DNA of 64,000 bases from an uncultured Actinomycetaceae bacterium (GTDB lineage: Bacteria > Actinomycetota > Actinomycetes > Actinomycetales > Actinomycetaceae): NCBI GenBank assembly GCA_902464405.1, contig CABQJD010000004.1:84354-148353 (forward strand). Direction: 5' to 3'. The translations under genes and the position numbers were made by a program. The notes under the pieces are model-generated. The model was not told the origin of the DNA and did not search any database. It saw only the letters and a program-made list of their open reading frames with translations. This document shows, one piece after another, positions 1-8,460 of this stretch; the first letter of the stretch is position 1; every line of letters starts with the position of its first letter.

Positions 1-1341
1 TTAGCAGAAATCGTTGGGGCAATCGGAATGGTGCCCAGTATTATCTGGATTGTATCGACTAAGCTTCATCTGCGAGGAATAGCAAAAATCGCAATGCGAG
101 ATCTCCTGCGCTCAATGCATCGTACAGTGCCTGCAATAGGGGCTTTTGCTGGAGTGCTTATTGGCGTGACGATGATCCTCTCGTTCCTTAGCCTCACGCA
201 GCGAAACGAAGCGGATCTAGCTTTTGATGGAAATGGTCCAGTTGGAGCGCTAAAGATACAACCAGCGCACGACCGCTCAGCCACAGATAATTCAAGCGTC
301 ACCGCCCTCAACAAAGCAACAAACGATTATATTGATCGCTTCGGATCCGCAAAAAATCTAGATTTCTTCTCACTTCCTGGATATGCATCCACCCTGCACC
401 TTTACGTTCAGGCACAAACAGTCACAGATCTTTCTACCCGAACGTGCTTTACTCTCTCAACTCACGATTTTCCTACTGAAGGGCAAGGATCGCATGCACC
501 TTTTTCTGAAGGAACGTGCACTACTTCTTCGTGGGTCCCTCTAAACGTAAATATCGTGGATGATATCGAAGCTCTTATCCGCTATGCTGGCTGGGAAGGA
601 AACGAAGCTCAGCGAGCTAGAGATATTTGGCAAAGAGATGGGATAATCGACGTTTCAGCAATATTCAAGCCATCACACACTGATTCTCTACCAGCGATTC
701 CAACCATCAATACATGGAGTTCAACAAGCAAACCTTACGAACATATTCATGCACTCGCACAAGAAACATTGCACACAGCAACTTTGAGCAATAAAAATAA
801 TACTTTCTTTGAGGACGTGATTATTTCAGCAAAGACTGCCCAACAGTGGGGAATCAGCTATATCATCAGCGAGCGCATACTCATTTTCGATCACCCGCTA
901 CAACCGAAAGATTCGTGGACCGTATCGCGCATAGCACACAGATATGATTCAATTCTGCAAATATCCGCGAATCAGCGCACATTCATTGATGCCTATGGCT
1001 CACAGATAACCATAGCTATTTTGCTCAGCGGACTCTTTATCTTCACTATTTTCGTGATGGCTATTGCCAGCGAAGAAATGAGGAGTGACTACGCCACGCT
1101 TTATGCGGTGGGAGCTTCTCCACGAGCGCTCAGCTCCCTCTCTGCCGTGCAAGGCGCAGCTATGGGCATCATCGCACTCATCGGAATTCCAGCAGGACTC
1201 CTTCCAATCCTAACAATTCAGCATGAAAGACTTCCGTGGCTATTCTTTGCACTTATGGCAGTGCTGACGCCGTGCGTGACGTCGATTGCTGCAGCTTTTA
1301 CGCGTCCACGTCACTTAAATCTTGCCCAGAGATACGAATAG
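1..1341 (+). CDS. FtsX-like ABC transporter permease, C-terminal part (cut by window start)
   Basis: The reading frame is open from base 1, so the true start lies upstream of the window and what is visible is the C-terminal part. It shows the end of one membrane segment, then a basic cytoplasmic linker leading into a second segment near codons 43-66, a soluble domain of roughly 270 residues, and three closing hydrophobic segments with a short EEM/DYATLYAVGAS loop typical of FtsX/MacB-type permease domains. Such permeases work with an ATP-binding subunit, which should be encoded just upstream. The substrate cannot be read from the sequence. Family assignment is fairly safe, function is not. 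The gene is convergent with tig and ends at a shared hairpin. Confidence 0.75.
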   Translation, partial: LAEIVGAIGMVPSIIWIVSTKLHLRGIAKIAMRDLLRSMHRTVPAIGAFAGVLIGVTMILSFLSLTQRNEADLAFDGNGPVGALKIQPAHDRSATDNSSVTALNKATNDYIDRFGSAKNLDFFSLPGYASTLHLYVQAQTVTDLSTRTCFTLSTHDFPTEGQGSHAPFSEGTCTTSSWVPLNVNIVDDIEALIRYAGWEGNEAQRARDIWQRDGIIDVSAIFKPSHTDSLPAIPTINTWSSTSKPYEHIHALAQETLHTATLSNKNNTFFEDVIISAKTAQQWGISYIISERILIFDHPLQPKDSWTVSRIAHRYDSILQISANQRTFIDAYGSQITIAILLSGLFIFTIFVMAIASEEMRSDYATLYAVGASPRALSSLSAVQGAAMGIIALIGIPAGLLPILTIQHERLPWLFFALMAVLTPCVTSIAAAFTRPRHLNLAQRYE

Positions 1342-1347
1342 GAAAAC

Positions 1348-1396
1348 ATGAGGTGTGCTACCAGCTCGAAACTGGCAACACACCTCATATCTTTTT
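1348..1396 (+). terminator. Bidirectional terminator between permease gene and tig
   Basis: A 10-bp perfect stem (ATGAGGTGTG, 1348-1357, with CACACCTCAT, 1379-1388) plus an inner CCAG/CTGG pairing is followed by ATCTTTTT on the + strand and by GTTTTCC on the - strand. It sits between two convergent genes, so it can stop both transcripts. Confidence 0.85.
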
Positions 1397-1460
1397 GCTA
1401 TATATCTTTTTTGCTATCGAATCAGTTCAGCTAAACAGCTATCGGCAGCTCTGCTTATTT

Positions 1461-3029
1461 TTAGCCTTCGTAGTTCACAAGCTCCTCTTTAGTGAGAGCT
1501 TTAGCAGCCGCTTCATCAAGCTCCCCTGTGGCTACGCGATAAGCAATCCATTCAGCCTTTTTGGCGCTCTTCGCTGGGGCTTGCACATCAGACGACGCAG
1601 AAGTCTGCTCAACCTCAGCCTCCTGCGCTTTCTTAGCAATCTTTGCTGGCTTTTCCTTTTCGGATTTTTCTTCTGCAGCAACTTTAGCTTTTGGATCAAT
1701 TTTGCGGGTAGGAGCCTTGCCATACTCAGGAGTTAGCTCATCTTCAGGAGCCTCACCAAGCACAGGCGTCACGTCGATCTTCACGCCCTTATCATCAACA
1801 ACATTCGCCACGCGCATTGCCGCAATCACAGCTTTGTTGCGAGCAAGTTCAGCTGTAAACGCACCAATCTGCCCTGCTTGTGAAGCTGCCTGAATGAACT
1901 GGCTAGGATCCATGCCATACATCTGCGCCTGCTGGAACATAAACTGCAACAGTTCATTTTGATCAGTCTTAACTCCGTATGCCACCGCATATTCATCGAG
2001 CAAGAGCTGCATTTTGAGACCTTTTTCGATATCTGCACGAGCTTCAGCTGCATGCTCATCATCAAGGCTCTTATCTTCATTTTGAAGGTGACTCTCAAGC
2101 TCTTCTTCAATCACAGCTTGAGGAAGCGGGAAATCTGCTGCTTCCATCAATGCGTCGATAAGCTTCTGCTCTGCACCGAAAAGTTGCTCTTGCTTCTTCG
2201 TCTCTTCAGTGGTCTTTTTCAAATCTTCACGAAGTTCACCAATGGTATCGAATTCAGACGCAAGCTGAGCAAAATCGTCATCTGCTTCTGGGAGTGACGA
2301 TTCTTTTACCCCATGCACCGTGATTTTTACATCTGCTTCTTCGCCTTCATGCTCGCCGCCCTTGAGGGTGCTCACAAATTCGACCACATCGCCAGCCTTC
2401 GCTCCTTTAAGAGCTTCATCCTGACCTTCGAGCATCGTATTATCGCCGATTTTGTAGGAAACTCCAGCAACGTCATCAACCTCTTCGCCATTGATCGTGG
2501 CAACGAGATCAATATTTACATAGTCACCTTCTTTAGCTTTACGGCTCACATCGGAGAGTGTCGCAAAACGCTCACGCAAATTGGTGAGAGCTTCTTCGAC
2601 GTCTGCTTCTTCCACAGACGCTGCTGGCACCTCAATCGTCACCTTTGTTGGATCTGGAAGTGAAATTTCCGGGCGCACATCACACTCAACAGTGAATTTA
2701 AGTTCAGTGGTATCGCCTTTGCCCTTCATTTCAGGAACTTCGTTAATTTCCACCTCAGGGCGACTCATTGGGCTGACGCTAAGTTCCTGAGCAGCTTTCT
2801 GGTAATAGCCATCCAGCGAATCGTTGATAGCGTGTTCGATGATATACCCCTTGCCGATTTGCGCTTCGAGTACGCGGCGAGGAGCTTTCCCTGGACGAAA
2901 ACCTGGGATATTAACCTGCTTAGCAAGTTCTTTAGCCGCCTTTTCATAGGCGGGAGCAAATTCTTCAGCCGAAACAGCCACGCTCATAATCGCGTGTGTC
3001 TCGCTGGTAAACTGTGCGGAATTCTTCAC
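1461..3029 (-). CDS. tig: Trigger factor, ribosome-bound chaperone/prolyl isomerase
   Basis: Trigger factor binds the ribosome exit tunnel and holds nascent chains. The N-terminal ribosome-binding domain carries the signature GFRPGKAPRRV (about residues 43-53; family signature GFRxGxxP), followed by the FKBP-like PPIase region (KEGDYVNIDLVATINGEEV) and the helical C-terminal chaperone domain. At 522 residues it is longer than the roughly 430-residue E. coli protein. The extra C-terminal tail (from about 430) is rich in Lys, Glu and Ala and ends in a short helical unit (AAAKALTKEELVNYEG), as seen in other actinobacteria. The start is GTG at 3029 with GGAG seven bases upstream. The clpP genes usually found beside actinobacterial tig are not adjacent here. 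Confidence 0.95.
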   Translation of the reverse strand: MKNSAQFTSETHAIMSVAVSAEEFAPAYEKAAKELAKQVNIPGFRPGKAPRRVLEAQIGKGYIIEHAINDSLDGYYQKAAQELSVSPMSRPEVEINEVPEMKGKGDTTELKFTVECDVRPEISLPDPTKVTIEVPAASVEEADVEEALTNLRERFATLSDVSRKAKEGDYVNIDLVATINGEEVDDVAGVSYKIGDNTMLEGQDEALKGAKAGDVVEFVSTLKGGEHEGEEADVKITVHGVKESSLPEADDDFAQLASEFDTIGELREDLKKTTEETKKQEQLFGAEQKLIDALMEAADFPLPQAVIEEELESHLQNEDKSLDDEHAAEARADIEKGLKMQLLLDEYAVAYGVKTDQNELLQFMFQQAQMYGMDPSQFIQAASQAGQIGAFTAELARNKAVIAAMRVANVVDDKGVKIDVTPVLGEAPEDELTPEYGKAPTRKIDPKAKVAAEEKSEKEKPAKIAKKAQEAEVEQTSASSDVQAPAKSAKKAEWIAYRVATGELDEAAAKALTKEELVNYEG

Positions 3030-3815
3030 TGAGATATCTCCACTCTTGATGTCGTCTTATCTTACGCCGTGAACCTCACTACTCGCGCAGCTCGCGAGGA
3101 AGGCGCTCACACACTGCATAATCATACTTGGCGCGCTACACTTTCGCCTATTCGCGCGCACATGAAGTTCCCTACATCTAATCTCTGTATTCGATATTTA
3201 TACCAACGCATACTAATGACTCAACCAATGACCCATATCCACCAGCACTCACCCATCGAGATGCTTTTCCTGCGACGCCCACACCAGACGCCAATACACT
3301 GCAAAAGAAATATCACGCCTTAGCTTTCGCATATATGAGGCACATTCTTTTCGAGGTTCGCCAACAATAAACCTCTGACCTTATTTCGCCTATATGATTC
3401 GCGTGGCTTTGCAGATAGGCATGGCTGCAAAAAATCAGTATTTATATATCTCTCCCCTATCCAACCTCCACCATTCAGCCTCCACGCGCAGCAAGTATCT
3501 TTCTTTAAAACAAGTAAGCGTAGAAAGAATAATTCTTTACAACCACAGATGACATTAGAGCGCGCTTTGTACTGTGAACTACTCGAATACTGCTCTTTAC
3601 GAACGTAGGCAACGCGTCACACACATGCACATATGCTGTTTAGAGTTAATCCGCTCTTACCACGTTGGCAGACACGCTTTTATACTCACCAAGGTTAAGA
3701 ATGCGCTAGTCTACTCTTTTACCGACGCGGGTGGCACATTTATATATGTGGGTGGCACACCTCTACAATTAGGCGCGCCGCCCACATGCAGCTAGGCAAC
3801 GAACTGTTTGCGCCG
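3030..3815. other. Gene-poor 786-bp interval
   Basis: No reading frame here has a plausible start site, composition or family resemblance. It must contain the tig promoter at its left edge. Near 3728-3762 the sequence GGGTGGCAC occurs twice on either side of an AT-rich core (ATTTATATATGT). I see no RNA gene or decayed coding region that I can name. Confidence 0.5.
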
Positions 3816-5249
3816 TCACGAAAGCTGAAGAGACTTTTGCTCAGGAACTCCTCGAACTTTCTTAAGAATAAAATAGGAGCCGACAAGTATAACCATGTAC
3901 GGCCATCCCACAATCCACACCTCAGGCATCGGCCAGAGAAGAGCCACATAAATTGCCACAGCCGCAACAATAACAAGGCACGGCGTAAACGGAGCACCCC
4001 ACAGTTTTGCAGGTGCTTGCGTCACCGTCTCTCCTGCAGCCACTTTCTTAGCTCGGTACGAGCGGAACTTGATATGCGTATACGAGATCAAAACCCAACC
4101 AACCAACGTGCCAATCGTCGCACATCCAGCCAAGTAGAAGAAAGCAGTATCAGGAGTGAAAATCGCAAGACTTGCAGTGACGGCAATCCCAATCGTCACG
4201 AACAAAATTGCGATACGCGGCGTACCATTTTCGGCAGTATGAGAGGCTACTTTAGGCGCCTGCCCATCCATTGCAAGCGAATGAATCATGCGCGAAGATG
4301 CATAGACCAAACCGTTAGCGGCAGAGAGCGCAGCTACAATCAAAATTGCGTTCATAATATGCCCAGCAGCTGGAATACCCACAAGATCCATCACTCGCAC
4401 AAACGGTGAAGCAGAGACTTCCGAACCAGACTTGACGATTTCATCCCACGGCTCAAGCGTCACCACCACAGCAATTGCCACAACATAGAAAAGCAGCAAA
4501 CGCATAATCATATTGTGAGCTGCTTTCGGCACGTCACGAGTTGGGTTCTCCGCCTCAGCAGCGGCAACAGCCACATTTTCTAAACCGCCAAAGCTAAAGA
4601 CGGCAATGCACGCCGCAATCAAAATACCGCTAATACCGTTTGGTGCGAAGCCACCATGCGCGGTGAGGTTAGCAAAGCCCATCGGAGGATTCGGGCTTGG
4701 CCAGCCAAACAGAATCAGACAAAGCCCCAGCAAAATGAACACGACAATTGCAATCACTTTAATCATCGAAAACCAATATTCAGAGGAGCCATAGAGCTTC
4801 ACAGTGAGAAGATTTAGCGTAACAATCAACGCAGCACACAAGACTGTGCCCACCCAAAGAGGCAATCCAGGAATCCAGTGCTGAAGATAGGTAGCAGAAG
4901 CCGTCACTTCCGCACCAATCGCAATAATGAACGTGACGAGCATATTCCAACGCAAGACGTAACCACCCATAGGCCCAACATATGCTCGCGCAACAGCACC
5001 GAAGCCGCCAGGAACAGGATGGACAGACACCATTTCAGCCATTTCCCAAACAACGATCAAGGCGAGAACGCCAGAAATAGCATAGGAAAGGAACGTCGCA
5101 GGCCCGCCAAAAGCGATTGTCGAGCTTGAACCAAGGAAAAGCCCCGTACCCAAGGCTCCAGCAAGACCGATCATTGAAATTTGTGCGCCAGTCAGGCGGC
5201 GTTCCAACACGCTATGCTGCGCATCAACTGTTTGAGTATTCGTATTCAT
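3816..5249 (-). CDS. Amino acid permease (APC superfamily, AAT family)
   Basis: A polytopic inner-membrane transporter with about 12 hydrophobic segments. The first helix has the APC signature GLAGALGTGLFLGSS and is followed by the conserved SGVLALIVVWEMAEM and PGGFGAVARAYVGP segments that form the substrate and coupling site in this family. It should import an amino acid by proton symport. The sub-specificity (proline, D-serine/glycine, GABA, aromatic) cannot be decided from sequence alone. I take the ATG at 5249 (477 residues) rather than the upstream in-frame 5276 codon, because TAGACT ends 7 bases before it, the arrangement of a leaderless start, and the usual N-terminal soluble stretch is then of normal length. 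It is monocistronic. Confidence 0.85.
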   Translation of the reverse strand: MNTNTQTVDAQHSVLERRLTGAQISMIGLAGALGTGLFLGSSSTIAFGGPATFLSYAISGVLALIVVWEMAEMVSVHPVPGGFGAVARAYVGPMGGYVLRWNMLVTFIIAIGAEVTASATYLQHWIPGLPLWVGTVLCAALIVTLNLLTVKLYGSSEYWFSMIKVIAIVVFILLGLCLILFGWPSPNPPMGFANLTAHGGFAPNGISGILIAACIAVFSFGGLENVAVAAAEAENPTRDVPKAAHNMIMRLLLFYVVAIAVVVTLEPWDEIVKSGSEVSASPFVRVMDLVGIPAAGHIMNAILIVAALSAANGLVYASSRMIHSLAMDGQAPKVASHTAENGTPRIAILFVTIGIAVTASLAIFTPDTAFFYLAGCATIGTLVGWVLISYTHIKFRSYRAKKVAAGETVTQAPAKLWGAPFTPCLVIVAAVAIYVALLWPMPEVWIVGWPYMVILVGSYFILKKVRGVPEQKSLQLS

Positions 5250-5494
5250 GGGCGCCAGTCTACTCAGGTTTGGCACTTAGCTGAAAAATGTCCAACATTA
5301 AAAACAGGAGCCAGCAGAAGGCACAAAGTAAACAAAGACCAAAGAGAAGCAAAGAGCACTTAAACAAAAAAACTGAATACCCTCAAGGATAAAGACACGA
5401 AAGATTTTCATCATCGAGGCATCGAAATACTACACATTTTGCGTACCTCTTCTTCAGCGAACCTCTCGAACATAAACGTCGGAGATTCTCTTTG

Positions 5495-5567
5495 TCGGGG
5501 TAGCGGGACTTGAACCCACGGCCTCCCGCTCCCAAAGCGGGCGCGCTACCAACTGCGCCATACCCCG
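5495..5567 (-). tRNA. tRNA-Pro (anticodon TGG)
   Basis: On the - strand the cloverleaf has acceptor CGGGGTA pairing with TACCCCG, the T-loop GTTCAAGTC and the anticodon loop TTTGGGA closed by a CCCGC/GCGGG stem, giving anticodon TGG (reads CCA). CCA is not encoded. Confidence 0.95.
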
Positions 5568-5583
5568 TAGTGCAACGAAAGGA

Positions 5584-5613
5584 AGACTACCACTTATCGT
5601 AGCAACAGAGCAA
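5584..5613 (-). promoter_or_regulatory. Promoter of tRNA-Pro
   Basis: Read on the - strand, TTGCTC (5613-5608) and TAGTCT (5589-5584) are separated by 18 bases and lie 16 bases before the tRNA 5' end. This is a sigma-70-type match found by eye. Confidence 0.5.
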
Positions 5614-5702
5614 ATAAAATATCTCACTTCAACTTCTCCTCCGCTTTATTTCCCCAAAAGGATTTTTCTTGCTAAGATTTAAGCACTGGCGTAGCCAGCT
5701 AT

Positions 5703-5776
5703 GCGAATGTAGCTCAATGGTAGAGCCTCTGCCTTCCAAGCAGATTACGCGGGTTCGATTCCCGTCATTCGCTCCA
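5703..5776 (+). tRNA. tRNA-Gly (anticodon TCC), CCA encoded
   Basis: Acceptor GCGAATG pairs with CATTCGC, the T-loop is GTTCGATTC and the anticodon loop CTTCCAA gives TCC (reads GGA). Discriminator T at 5773 is followed by an encoded CCA (5774-5776). Confidence 0.95.
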
Positions 5777-6105
5777 GCACAACAGCGCATACACGATCGC
5801 TTGCACCTCAACAAAAACCACATCTAATACCTAATATAGATAGCTACCAATATGAGGCTTACCGCCACCAAAGCACCAATACGAGGATTGCCGCCGAACC
5901 ACCCAACTACAAAAGTTTTCGGACCGCCAGAAGTTTCATAGACGAAACGATAATAGCTCCCCAGCGATGCAATAAAACCAGTAGCCCCTCAGAGATACTC
6001 GAAAGCACATATGCGAAAATGACCCCGCTCCACTTGGCAGGGTCATTTACTTTTCAGAAGGGTCGCAATCAATGAAGATTGGCACGATCAATAAAGACCA
6101 GAAAA
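5777..6105. other. Intergenic, holds only the rpmF terminator
   Basis: I see no coding potential in this stretch. The rpmF terminator (6017-6049) is its only recognisable element. Confidence 0.5.
6017..6049 (-). terminator. Terminator of rpmF
   Basis: AAATGACCC (6018-6026) pairs with GGGTCATTT (6040-6048). On the - strand the stem runs into TTTTCGC. Confidence 0.7.
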
Positions 6106-6276
6106 TCAGTCGAGATCGAGAAGACCTTTCTGTGCAGCTTTAGCAAGACGACGAGGAATACGAACCTCGCCACCGCCGATTGCCTTCACCGTTTGAAGAT
6201 CAGTGAGCTTTGCTTTCCACTGAGCACGGCGAGAGCGGGTGTTGCTGCGAGACATCTTTCGCTTTGGAACTGGCAT
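6106..6276 (-). CDS. rpmF: Large ribosomal subunit protein bL32, zinc-free type
   Basis: A 56-residue basic protein beginning MPVPKRKMSRSNTRSRRAQW, the hallmark N-terminus of bL32, and ending in a PRRLAKAAQKGLLDLD tail like that of Mycobacterium bL32. It contains no cysteines, so it is the zinc-independent form rather than the four-cysteine zinc-ribbon form. The ATG at 6276 has GGAGG four bases upstream, and TATACG lies about 15 bases further up as a possible -10. It stands alone, divergent from the YigZ gene, with its own terminator at 6017-6049. Size and sequence match the family end to end. Confidence 0.95.
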   Translation of the reverse strand: MPVPKRKMSRSNTRSRRAQWKAKLTDLQTVKAIGGGEVRIPRRLAKAAQKGLLDLD

Positions 6277-6459
6277 TCCTCCGCCCCTTTCGTATAATCG
6301 CGAGCCCCATGCCCGCTAAGTTTGGGATTTTACGTTTATTGCGTATCTGTGCAACACACATAAACGCACAGACCAATACTTTAGCGCGCCCGTAAAAAAA
6401 TATCCATTTCCATCTGGCTCATTGTGCCCAATGCCACCAGAAACCAGCATAATAGAAAC

Positions 6460-7125
6460 ATGAATGACAATTCGATGCTCATGCTCGCTGCCAATACAAC
6501 GGTTCGCCGCGAACTTGAGATTAAACGCTCCAGGTTTATCGCGACCGTCACAAGAGCTGAATCCTCGGAAGAAGCGCGCGCATTTATTGATGCGATACGC
6601 AGCGAATTTCCCGATGCCCGCCACCACTGCAGTGCTTTTTCCGTGACGCCTCCTCGCTGCCCAAATCCAATTCTTCACTCTTCTGACGACGGTGAGCCTT
6701 CTGGCACGGCAGGCCGCCCTATGCTTGACGTCCTCATTGGCAGCCGCATTTCCAATATATGCGTAGTCGTCACGCGCTATTTCGGCGGCACTCTCCTTGG
6801 AACAGGAGGTCTGGTGCGCGCATATTCCGATGCAGTGCGTGCAGCCCTGCAATCCGCTCCTCTCATACAAACCCAGCAAGCACACATCTTTTCCGTTTCA
6901 CTACCCCATGCCACAGCAGGAAAATTCGAGGCAGATATGCGGATATTGAACTACAGCATCACTTCCGTTGATTACGAATCTTCGCACGTAGCTATCCGTT
7001 GCGCCGTCACTCCTGCACAGCTCAGCACATTTCTTGCCGACGTCGCAGCGCTCACTTCTGGAGAAAGTACACCAATAGATGAGGGGCAAATCACATACGA
7101 ATATCCCGTCTCTCCGCTTGCGTGA
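6460..7125 (+). CDS. YigZ/IMPACT family protein (UPF0029)
   Basis: The N-terminal domain (about residues 15-125) has the family signature, including KRSRFIATV, ARHHCSAF, DDGEPSGTAGRPML and the VVTRYFGGTLLGTGGLVRAY segment. The C-terminal domain is the smaller ferredoxin-like half. YigZ proteins are linked to translation and proline-dipeptide or IMPACT-like functions, but the biochemical role is not settled. I place the start at ATG 6460, not the in-frame codon at 6424, because CATAAT (6448-6453) ends six bases before it, making a leaderless start. With this start the N-terminus also matches the usual family length. It is divergent from rpmF and followed by a 42-bp palindrome. Confidence 0.9.
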   Translation: MNDNSMLMLAANTTVRRELEIKRSRFIATVTRAESSEEARAFIDAIRSEFPDARHHCSAFSVTPPRCPNPILHSSDDGEPSGTAGRPMLDVLIGSRISNICVVVTRYFGGTLLGTGGLVRAYSDAVRAALQSAPLIQTQQAHIFSVSLPHATAGKFEADMRILNYSITSVDYESSHVAIRCAVTPAQLSTFLADVAALTSGESTPIDEGQITYEYPVSPLA

Positions 7126-7149
7126 AACATAGCGAGCCGCGTAGATTAT

Positions 7150-7191
7150 TCACAAGAAAGAAAGTTTAATAATAAACTTTTCCACTTGTGA
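7150..7191. promoter_or_regulatory. 42-bp interrupted palindrome before the cysK leader
   Basis: Two nested perfect inverted repeats share one centre (7170.5): TCACAAG/CTTGTGA outside (7150-7156, 7185-7191) and AAGTTTA/TAAACTT inside (7162-7168, 7173-7179). No U-run follows on either strand, so an operator for a dimeric regulator is more likely than a terminator, although it also lies just after the YigZ gene. Confidence 0.5.
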
Positions 7192-7236
7192 CGATGCGAG
7201 CGCGTATCTCACACATATATTTTGAGAGGAGCAGCA

Positions 7237-7287
7237 ATGTTTACATATACCTACACAGCAGCTCCCTCTTTCTGTTTGTGTCTCTAG
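7237..7287 (+). CDS. Putative cysteine-sensing leader peptide of cysK
   Basis: A 16-codon frame, MFTYTYTAAPSFCLCL, starts at ATG 7237 behind a strong ribosome binding site (GAGAGGAG, 7224-7231, five bases before ATG). Its 13th and 15th codons are TGT (Cys) and the stop TAG at 7285 is the first triplet of a 10-bp stem-loop. Small upstream frames with Cys codons are known to act as cysteine-responsive attenuators in mycobacteria. Here the next gene downstream is cysteine synthase. Role inferred from position and codon content; too short for homology. Confidence 0.6.
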   Translation: MFTYTYTAAPSFCLCL

Positions 7288-7335
7288 GACGCCGGCCTTA
7301 GCTTTGTGCGCATTTTGCGTATGCACGGCGTCCTA
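7285..7335 (+). promoter_or_regulatory. Stem-loop overlapping the leader-peptide stop codon
   Basis: TAGGACGCCG (7285-7294) pairs perfectly with CGGCGTCCTA (7326-7335). The left arm begins with the leader stop codon, four bases after the second Cys codon, so a ribosome paused at the Cys codons would mask it. No U-run follows, so control may act by Rho, by an alternative fold, or on translation. Confidence 0.55.
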
Positions 7336-7475
7336 AATCTGCTCTTCACGCGTCTTTAGATGCTCTTGGTTATCTTGAGGGCTATATTCCCTCGTACTAA
7401 TTGCACACAGAACGCGTCACACACTAGAGAAGCCACACATACCGGCTACCAAAATAACAATTTTAAGGAGAAAAA

Positions 7476-8411
7476 ATGACCCTCTATTCGTCGATTACAG
7501 AAATCACTGGCAACACTCCCCTCCTGCGTCTCAATCGCATCTCTAAAGATTCACCGGCAAACATCTTTGGAAAACTCGAATTCTATAACCCTGCATCATC
7601 AGTAAAAGATCGTATTGGCGTGGCAATTGTAGACGCCGCGGAAAAAGCGGGAGCCTTGAAGCCAGGAGGAACAATCGTAGAAGCAACCTCTGGCAACACT
7701 GGAATTGCTCTAGCTTGGGTCGGAGCTGCACGCGGATATAAAGTAATTCTCACCATGCCCGCATCGATGAGCAAAGAACGTCGCGCATTGCTTCGCGGTT
7801 TCGGAGCTGAGCTAGTCCTCACCGAACCTTCTAAAGGTATGCAAGGAGCTGTGGCTAAAGCAGAAGAAATCGTCACTGCACAACCAAATGCTATTTTAGC
7901 TTCCCAGTTTAAAAACGAAGCAAACCCAGCAATTCACGAAGCCACCACCGGCCCAGAAATCTGGAAAGATCTTGACGGAAAAGTGGATGCCTTCGTCAGC
8001 GCTTTCGGTACAGGCGGCACAATCTCTGGAGTCGGGCATTTCTTACGCAAGAAAAACCCAGATATCTATATTGCAGCCGTTGAACCGAGCGATTCTCCTC
8101 TACTCTCCCAAGGAAAAGCAGGCTCACACAAAATACAGGGTATCGGTGCAAATTTCGTACCACACACTCTCGATACTTCTATCTACGATGAAATCATCAC
8201 AGCAGAATTTGATGATGCTCTTCAGACAGCGCGCCAAGCAGCGCACGAGGAAGGCGTGCTAGCAGGGCTTTCTGGCGGCGCAGCTATCTGGGCTGCTCTA
8301 GAACTCGGCAAGCGCCCTGAGTTTGCAGGAAAAAATATCGTGACGATAGTGCCCGATTTCGGCGAACGCTATGTAAGTACCGCTCTATTTGAAGGCTTTG
8401 TTCAGGAGTAA
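7476..8411 (+). CDS. cysK: Cysteine synthase A (O-acetylserine sulfhydrylase)
   Basis: A PLP-dependent enzyme that makes L-cysteine from O-acetylserine and sulfide. The PLP-binding lysine is K44 in NPASSVKDRIG. The substrate loop EATSGNTGIALA and the phosphate-binding GTGGTISG turn are intact, and the length (311 residues) is normal. The ATG at 7476 has AAGGAG eight bases upstream. It forms a unit with cysE, which starts about 50 bases after its stop, so the pathway serine to O-acetylserine to cysteine is encoded together. The 350-bp leader region contains a palindrome, a Cys-codon leader peptide and a stem-loop, so expression probably responds to cysteine supply. Confidence 0.95.
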   Translation: MTLYSSITEITGNTPLLRLNRISKDSPANIFGKLEFYNPASSVKDRIGVAIVDAAEKAGALKPGGTIVEATSGNTGIALAWVGAARGYKVILTMPASMSKERRALLRGFGAELVLTEPSKGMQGAVAKAEEIVTAQPNAILASQFKNEANPAIHEATTGPEIWKDLDGKVDAFVSAFGTGGTISGVGHFLRKKNPDIYIAAVEPSDSPLLSQGKAGSHKIQGIGANFVPHTLDTSIYDEIITAEFDDALQTARQAAHEEGVLAGLSGGAAIWAALELGKRPEFAGKNIVTIVPDFGERYVSTALFEGFVQE

Positions 8412-8460
8412 TATACGCATGGCACTTGGCAGCAAAGCAACTAGAAGTAAAATAGGCGCT

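Noticed and set aside
3574..3795. 73-codon frame between tig and the permease gene
   Set aside because: No ribosome site, biased toward no family, and composition like the surrounding noncoding DNA.
7150..7191. Palindrome as a rho-independent terminator of the YigZ gene
   Set aside because: No U-run on either strand, and symmetry is better than needed for a terminator, so an operator is preferred, though not proven.
7288..7475. A known riboswitch (SAM or T-box) before cysK
   Set aside because: I could not find the conserved core sequences of either class. The leader peptide with stem-loop explains the region better.
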